64,000 nucleotides of DNA from assembly GCF_014204865.1 (NCBI RefSeq), contig NZ_JACHMG010000001.1, positions 5,296,501 through 5,360,500 on the forward strand, given 5' to 3'. Below the pieces are notes generated by a model. That model made no database searches, had not been told where the DNA came from, and saw only the letters and a list, made by a program, of their open reading frames with translations. This DNA comes from Amycolatopsis jiangsuensis (GTDB lineage: Bacteria > Actinomycetota > Actinomycetes > Mycobacteriales > Pseudonocardiaceae). Shown in pieces: positions 62,512 to 64,000 of this stretch (the stretch's first letter is position 1; the number at the start of each line of letters is the position of its first letter). Position numbers and translations under genes: made by a program.

Positions 62512-63936
62512 ATGTCCGAGCTCGCGTCCGGTGAACGGGCCGGACAGCAGCACCTCGCACACGTCGTGTTCATCGCGGGCGCGGCGGCGGTGGGTGGCTT
62601 TCTGTTCGGCTACGACAGTTCCAACATCAACGGCGCGGTGCTCGGCATCCAGAAACACTTCGAGGTCGGCGCGGCCGCCACCGGGCTGACCGTCTCCAGC
62701 GCGCTCATCGGGTCGGCGGTCGGAGCCTGGTTCGGGGGGTTGCTGTCCGACCGGATCGGCCGGATCCGCACCATGCAGCTGGCCGCGACGCTGTTCTTCG
62801 TCAGCGCGATCGGGGCGATGTTCCCGTTCGGCATCGTGGATCTCGCGTTGTGGCGGGTGGTCGGCGGCATCGCGATCGGCGTCGCCTCGGTCATCGGCCC
62901 CGCCTACATCGCCGAGGTCGCCCCGCCCGCCTACCGGGGGCGGCTGGCGAGCCTGCAGCAGCTCGCGATCGTGCTCGGCATCGGGGTGTCCGCGCTGGTC
63001 AACTGGATCATCAAGGACCTCGCCCCGCTCGCCGGGGACGGCTCGCACGACCTCAACGGCAGCCTCGGCGGCCTCGAACCCTGGCAGTGGATGCTCGGCG
63101 CCGCGGCGGTTCCCGCGATCCTCTACTTCACGCTCGCGTCGATCATCCCGGAATCGCCGCACTACCTGCTGTCGATCGGCAAGACCGAGAAGGCACGCAA
63201 GGTGCTCGCCGAGGTCGAGGGCGCCGACCAGGTGGAGGCCAAACTCGCCGACATCACCCGCGGGCTGCGCAGCGAGCGCAAACCGCGGGTGCGTGACCTG
63301 CTCGGCGGCCGGTTCGGTCTGCTGCCGATCGTCTGGGTGGGCATCGCGCTCGCGGTGTTCCAGCAGTTCGTCGGCATCAACGTGATCTTCTACTACTCCG
63401 ACACGCTGTGGCACTCGGTCGGCCAGAACACCGACTCGCTGCTGATCTCCATGGTCAGCCCGGTGATCAACATCCTCGGCACGTTCATCGCGATCGCGTT
63501 CATCGACCGGGTCGGGCGCAAGCCGCTGCTGCTGATCGGCTCGGTCGGGATGACGATCGGCCTCGGGGTCGCCGCGGTGGCGTTCGGGCACGCGCAGACC
63601 GTGCAGGGCGAGCTGAGCCTGCCCGGCGCGTGGGGGCCGGTCGCGCTGGTGTTCGCCAACGTCTTCGTGTTGTCGTTCGCGTTGTCCTGGGGCGTGATCC
63701 TCTGGGTGCTGCTCGGCGAGATCTTCCCGCTGCGCATCCGCAGCGCCGCGCTCGCCCTCGGCACCGCGGCCAACTGGGTGGCGAACTGGCTGGTCACCGT
63801 CAGCTTCCCGAGCATGTCCGACTGGAACCTCAGCGCCACCTACTGGATCTACGCGGCCTTCGCGCTGCTGTCGATCCCGTTCGCGCTCAAGTTCGTGCGG
63901 GAGACCAAGGGCACGGCGATCGAGGACGTGTCCTGA
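62512..63936 (+). CDS. Sugar-porter-type MFS transporter
   Basis: 474 residues, 12 transmembrane helices. Sugar-porter signatures: GGFLFGYDSSNINGAVLG in helix 1, GGLLSDRIGRIRTMQ after helix 2, PAYIAEVAPPAYRGRLASLQQL, IIPESPHYLLSIGK in the central loop, QQFVGINVIFYYSDTLW, and IAFIDRVGRKPLLL. Proton-linked uptake of a hexose or pentose is likely. No sugar-metabolism gene is visible next to it. Confidence 0.94.
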   Translation: MSELASGERAGQQHLAHVVFIAGAAAVGGFLFGYDSSNINGAVLGIQKHFEVGAAATGLTVSSALIGSAVGAWFGGLLSDRIGRIRTMQLAATLFFVSAIGAMFPFGIVDLALWRVVGGIAIGVASVIGPAYIAEVAPPAYRGRLASLQQLAIVLGIGVSALVNWIIKDLAPLAGDGSHDLNGSLGGLEPWQWMLGAAAVPAILYFTLASIIPESPHYLLSIGKTEKARKVLAEVEGADQVEAKLADITRGLRSERKPRVRDLLGGRFGLLPIVWVGIALAVFQQFVGINVIFYYSDTLWHSVGQNTDSLLISMVSPVINILGTFIAIAFIDRVGRKPLLLIGSVGMTIGLGVAAVAFGHAQTVQGELSLPGAWGPVALVFANVFVLSFALSWGVILWVLLGEIFPLRIRSAALALGTAANWVANWLVTVSFPSMSDWNLSATYWIYAAFALLSIPFALKFVRETKGTAIEDVS

Positions 63937-63946
63937 TCGGCGCCGC

Positions 63947-64000
63947 CTACCGGACCTCGTCGATCGGCCGCTGCCGCACGTCGCCGTAGCGCGCCAGCAC
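63947..64000 (-). CDS. C-terminal end of a gene running out of the window
   Basis: The last 17 codons, VLARYGDVRQRPIDEVR, end at TAG 63949-63947. It is convergent with the sugar transporter, 10 bp apart. Too short to identify. Confidence 0.5.
   Translation of the reverse strand: MLARYGDVRQRPIDEVR

Overview
The window is high-GC actinobacterial chromosome, most likely from Pseudonocardiaceae and probably Amycolatopsis or a close relative. The species call is inference. It rests on the strong G/C third-position bias, frequent GTG starts, the mycobacterial-type fabG4/htdX/fadA2/fadE5 genes, bkd genes, dcd, F420-type enzymes and a pSAM2-like integrative element. Most of the window is ordinary chromosome, interrupted by one restriction-type island, two insertion sequences and one 12-kb integrative element.

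Region by region. 1-4976: fatty-acid genes (divergent thiolase and fabG4-htdX, a TetR regulator, two SCP2-domain genes). An IS982-type element (4977-5964) sits just after the second SCP2 stop codon. 6078-15340: defence island with a Z1/superfamily-II ATPase, a PD-(D/E)XK protein, a MORC/MutL-like GHKL ATPase, an unrecognised protein, a DUF6339-like protein, a C5 cytosine methyltransferase and a Vsr-type nuclease. The first five are translationally coupled. 15357-20949: fxsA, a P-loop kinase, an ABC system containing a coupled 10-residue-repeat peptide gene and a membrane gene broken by an in-frame TGA, then an ABC exporter with its TetR. 21064-24658: branched-chain 2-oxoacid dehydrogenase operon. 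25006-29322: M20 peptidase and a glutamate-type ABC importer. 29490-32954: a large membrane protein, then a 12-unit 32-bp tandem repeat array and a small unknown protein. 33023-34462: an IS256-type element with exact 8-bp target duplications. 34542-48310: housekeeping and stress genes (thioredoxin-NHL protein, lone Cpn10, VanW, MmcQ, 5'-nucleotidase, VanZ, Mug, LuxR regulator, FadE5-like dehydrogenase, GNAT and others).

48385-60369: an actinomycete integrative and conjugative element (AICE) in a tRNA-Gly(CCC) gene, bounded by a 42-bp exact direct repeat. Its backbone is two GntR regulators, small zinc-ribbon proteins, a TraSA/FtsK-type translocase, a RepSA-type initiator, Xis and Int. Its cargo is a two-gene Pycsar anti-phage system (cyclase plus membrane effector) in visibly AT-richer DNA, a DUF3800 gene, and a GntR-HAD-phosphotransferase operon. 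60400-64000: an MpaB-type oxygenase gene, dcd and a sugar transporter.

How the parts connect. A YTACnnnnnAGTARG-like palindrome recurs between the thiolase and fabG, upstream of the TetR gene, and as a pair upstream of the FadE5-like gene 40 kb away. This suggests one TetR regulon for these genes. Two independent anti-phage layers are present: the restriction-type island and the AICE-borne Pycsar pair.
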